15,659 nucleotides of DNA from an uncultured Bacteriovorax sp. (GTDB lineage Bacteria > Bdellovibrionota > Bacteriovoracia > Bacteriovoracales > Bacteriovoracaceae), in the NCBI GenBank assembly GCA_946482295.1, contig CAMLRB010000072.1:1-15659 (forward strand). Reading direction: 5' to 3'. Below, piece by piece: positions 13,923 to 15,659 of the stretch (positions are counted from its first letter, which is position 1; each line of letters starts with the position of its first letter). Made by a program: the position numbers and the translations under genes. The notes under the pieces were generated by a model. The model ran no database searches and had not been told where the DNA came from. It saw nothing but the letters and a program-made list of their open reading frames with translations.

Positions 13923-13936
13923 CTAAACTCTAAACT
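13923..13936. repeat. Tandem 7-base repeat CTAAACT x2 in the yceI-araC intergenic region
   Basis: Two perfect copies of CTAAACT stand side by side (13923-13929, 13930-13936), followed by a partial GATAAAC. They lie 21-34 bases upstream of the YceI start, around a TAGAAT that could be its -10 box, so they might be an operator for the divergent AraC-type regulator. AraC-family sites are often direct repeats, but these are shorter and closer than usual. The rest of the intergenic region shows no clear structure. Confidence 0.25.
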
Positions 13937-14037
13937 GATAAACGGCATTAGACAGAGGTGTCAGAGTATAGCACAAAGGTCACATTGTTGTCCCATTTTA
14001 CTTGTTATTCAATAGATATTGAGGTTAGCATAAAAAG

Positions 14038-14889
14038 ATGGGTACACATAGACATCATTCATTAGACGAATTCGGACTCAGGCATGTCACTAAGGAAGGA
14101 ATACGAATTGAACCTTTGCAGGAAAGGCTAGAACCAAAAGTCCCCTTTCCTCATAAACACGATTTTTATCAGATTATACTTATTGCCGAAGGAGCAGGCT
14201 GGCATCAAATTGACTTTGATCGCTTCAAGGTCGAGGCCCGAACACTTTATATCGTAAAACCAGGTCAAACACATGAATGGAAAATCAAATCAGATGTGAA
14301 GGGGCAGGTTATAGAGTTTAATCACTCTTCAATAGGAAATGAAAAAACTATTGTTGATATATTGATGCAGATTGATCTACTTCCAGAGTTCATGAAGCTT
14401 GATAAAAAGGAATTTGTTTGTTTGGAACAAATTTGCCAACTCATGCAGAGTGAATTTGAAGGTCAAAAAAAACTAGCAGATCAGGTTCTCGAGCATCTTG
14501 TCGCAGCTTTCCTGCAAATGATTCTACGAAACAGTAAGGCGAAAGATGTTTTTATACCCACAAGAATCGTCAATAATTTTAAACTTCTCCTTGAAAAGCA
14601 CTACAAAGAATTTCATGAAGTGCAATTTTATGCACAGAAATGTGGGCTAGCACCCAAGGCTTTCACAATGCAAATATCAAGAGCGCTAGGAAAATCTCCC
14701 CGTGATCTCATTCAGGAGAGGTTAGTCGTAGAAGGCAAAAGATTTTTGGCCTACTCGGATTGGGGGATTGCAGAAATCGGTTATGAATTAGGATTTGCAG
14801 ATGCAAACTACTTCAGCCGTTTTTTCAAACAACATGTTGGAGTGTCTCCCGGCGTTTTCCGTGAAGATCATTCTCAGAGCGCAGTTTAA
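14038..14889 (+). CDS. AraC-family transcriptional regulator with N-terminal cupin domain
   Basis: The 283-residue protein has an N-terminal AraC-type cupin (about 38-95: PHKHDFYQIILIAEGAG, then LYIVKPGQTHEW with the usual P-G-x-x-H). A helical linker and a C-terminal double HTH domain (about 180-278) follow. The second HTH carries the family signature: IAEIGYELGFADANYFSRFFKQHVGVSP. This architecture binds a small effector through the cupin and DNA through the HTH domain. A possible -10, TAGCAT (14026-14031), with TTGTTA 18 bases before, would start transcription at or next to the ATG; GAGG at 14021-14024 is rather far (13 bases) for a ribosome site. Its divergent neighbour encodes YceI, a natural target. 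The last 65 bases overlap the convergent methyltransferase gene. Confidence 0.93.
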   Translation: MGTHRHHSLDEFGLRHVTKEGIRIEPLQERLEPKVPFPHKHDFYQIILIAEGAGWHQIDFDRFKVEARTLYIVKPGQTHEWKIKSDVKGQVIEFNHSSIGNEKTIVDILMQIDLLPEFMKLDKKEFVCLEQICQLMQSEFEGQKKLADQVLEHLVAAFLQMILRNSKAKDVFIPTRIVNNFKLLLEKHYKEFHEVQFYAQKCGLAPKAFTMQISRALGKSPRDLIQERLVVEGKRFLAYSDWGIAEIGYELGFADANYFSRFFKQHVGVSPGVFREDHSQSAV

Positions 14890-15659
14890 AAATAACGGCA
14901 CCTCCAAATTTGCGAAGTGGTGGAATCATCTTGAACAAAAAATGATCGAACATTTCAAGTAGACTCACTGTTTTATCCTCTTGTTTTCTGAAAAATTTAT
15001 CAAGTCTCGAAAAGAGATAGAAGTTTTCAATTTCTATTTCTGGAAATGATTGACGAATGAGCATGAGGTCATATTCGTTGAGCTTTCTTTCATCTTCAGT
15101 AATATGAGAGGACAAAGATGCATCATTCGGAAAAAAATACTTTATAAGTTTTGTATTTCTTATTTTTTCAAAGAGTGGAACTTCAATAGGTTCTCTAAAA
15201 ACTGCAAGCCCACCAGGTTTTAACACTCGTTTGATTTCTCTGATTGCAAGAGGAATGTCGACATGGTGAAGAATATCAATGCCCACAATGAGATCAAAGC
15301 TCTTATCGGGAAAAGGTAATTGTTCGGCAACCGTTACTAAAAACTTTCCTTTATCACTCCAACCATTTTTTTGAAAAAGTTTTTGGCAGTAATCTATATT
15401 TTTTTCACAAATATCAAATCCAGTTACTCGAAATCCAGCTCGTGCAAATCGAATAGCATTTTCTCCAGGTCCACAGCCAAAATCTAAAAGATGAAGGGGG
15501 TCTGAAGCTTTCTTTTGTTCTCTCAGTGCCAATTCAAAACTTCTCCAATAAGAATTCCATGAACGAAATTCACGTCCCGTTAACGGACCGTCTACCGGAG
15601 AGAAATCAATATTTTGATTAAGGTCAAAAAAAGAAGAATATTTTTCGTAGTAGTCACGT
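14825..15659 (-). CDS. Class I SAM-dependent methyltransferase (partial, 5' end outside window)
   Basis: The reading frame stays open from the stop at 14825 to the right edge of the window, so the true start lies beyond it. A TTG at 15532 is in frame but has no good support, and the upstream residues (RDYYEKYSSFFDL, then REFRSWNSYWRSFE) look like real protein. The visible 277 residues contain motif I, DFGCGPGENA (about 59-68), an FD acidic loop, and then FPDKSFDLIVGIDILHHV (motif IV region). VLKPGGLAVFREP matches the post-motif region of Methyltransf_11-type enzymes. The C-terminal part is less conserved and ends with a stretch encoded antisense to the AraC-type gene. The substrate is unknown; a small molecule, lipid or quinone is possible. 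Confidence 0.88.
   Translation of the reverse strand, partial: RDYYEKYSSFFDLNQNIDFSPVDGPLTGREFRSWNSYWRSFELALREQKKASDPLHLLDFGCGPGENAIRFARAGFRVTGFDICEKNIDYCQKLFQKNGWSDKGKFLVTVAEQLPFPDKSFDLIVGIDILHHVDIPLAIREIKRVLKPGGLAVFREPIEVPLFEKIRNTKLIKYFFPNDASLSSHITEDERKLNEYDLMLIRQSFPEIEIENFYLFSRLDKFFRKQEDKTVSLLEMFDHFLFKMIPPLRKFGGAVIFKLRSENDLHGKRRETLQHVV

Noticed and set aside
15530..15532. TTG at 15532 as the start of the methyltransferase.
   Set aside because: The frame continues open to the window edge with protein-like sequence, and a TTG start here would leave out a plausible N-terminal part.

Overview
The window reads as a chromosomal stretch of an AT-rich Gram-negative bacterium with a double membrane. 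It holds an outer-membrane porin, a YceI protein, a beta-barrel-like protein and several signal peptides. The mix of a large SpoIIE phosphatase, stand-alone receivers, a collagen-like protein and a glycine-rich secreted protein fits Bdellovibrionota (Bacteriovoracales-like) or a related deltaproteobacterial lineage. That placement is an inference from gene content and style, not from a marker gene. I see no rRNA, tRNA, insertion sequence, CRISPR array or prophage, and no gene-free stretch longer than 300 bases.

Left part (1-1882, minus strand). A single-domain response regulator is followed by an outer-membrane porin and then by the start of a small PstS-like periplasmic binding protein. Porin and binding protein are coupled by a TAATG overlap, which suggests a solute uptake or sensing unit. 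The porin has its own recognisable promoter.

Surface protein part (2155-8232). Two secreted surface proteins lie in tandem on the plus strand. The first is collagen-like, with 59 unbroken Gly-X-Y triplets and a C-terminal domain resembling phage tail-fibre knobs. The second is glycine-rich, with solenoid-like repeats and a Cys/hydrophobic/basic C-terminal tail. Facing them on the minus strand is a protein of about 1000 residues with an N-terminal membrane anchor, a FecR domain, many Ig/FN3-like repeats and a C-terminal beta-barrel-like domain. It may bridge the two membranes.

Signalling operon (8272-13202, plus strand). Four tightly packed genes encode a membrane sensor with a SpoIIE phosphatase and a GHKL domain in one chain, a STAS protein with a Cys4 zinc-ribbon-like tail, a soluble PAS hybrid histidine kinase, and a single-domain response regulator. 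The overlaps (TAATG, a 4-base gap, ATGA) imply one transcript and coupled translation. The likely logic is a partner switch (phosphatase/GHKL acting on the STAS Ser) wired to a phosphorelay. No sigma factor or DNA-binding output is present in the operon. This is the most promising candidate for a little-described system in the window. It diverges from the FecR gene across a very short spacer, so the two may be co-regulated.

Right part (13189-15659). A YceI-family periplasmic protein and an AraC-type regulator are transcribed divergently. A class I SAM methyltransferase, cut by the window edge, closes the window. All three convergent gene pairs overlap at their 3' ends (51, 14 and 65 bases). 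Three genes have a -10-like hexamer exactly 8 bases before an ATG and no Shine-Dalgarno, which suggests leaderless transcripts.
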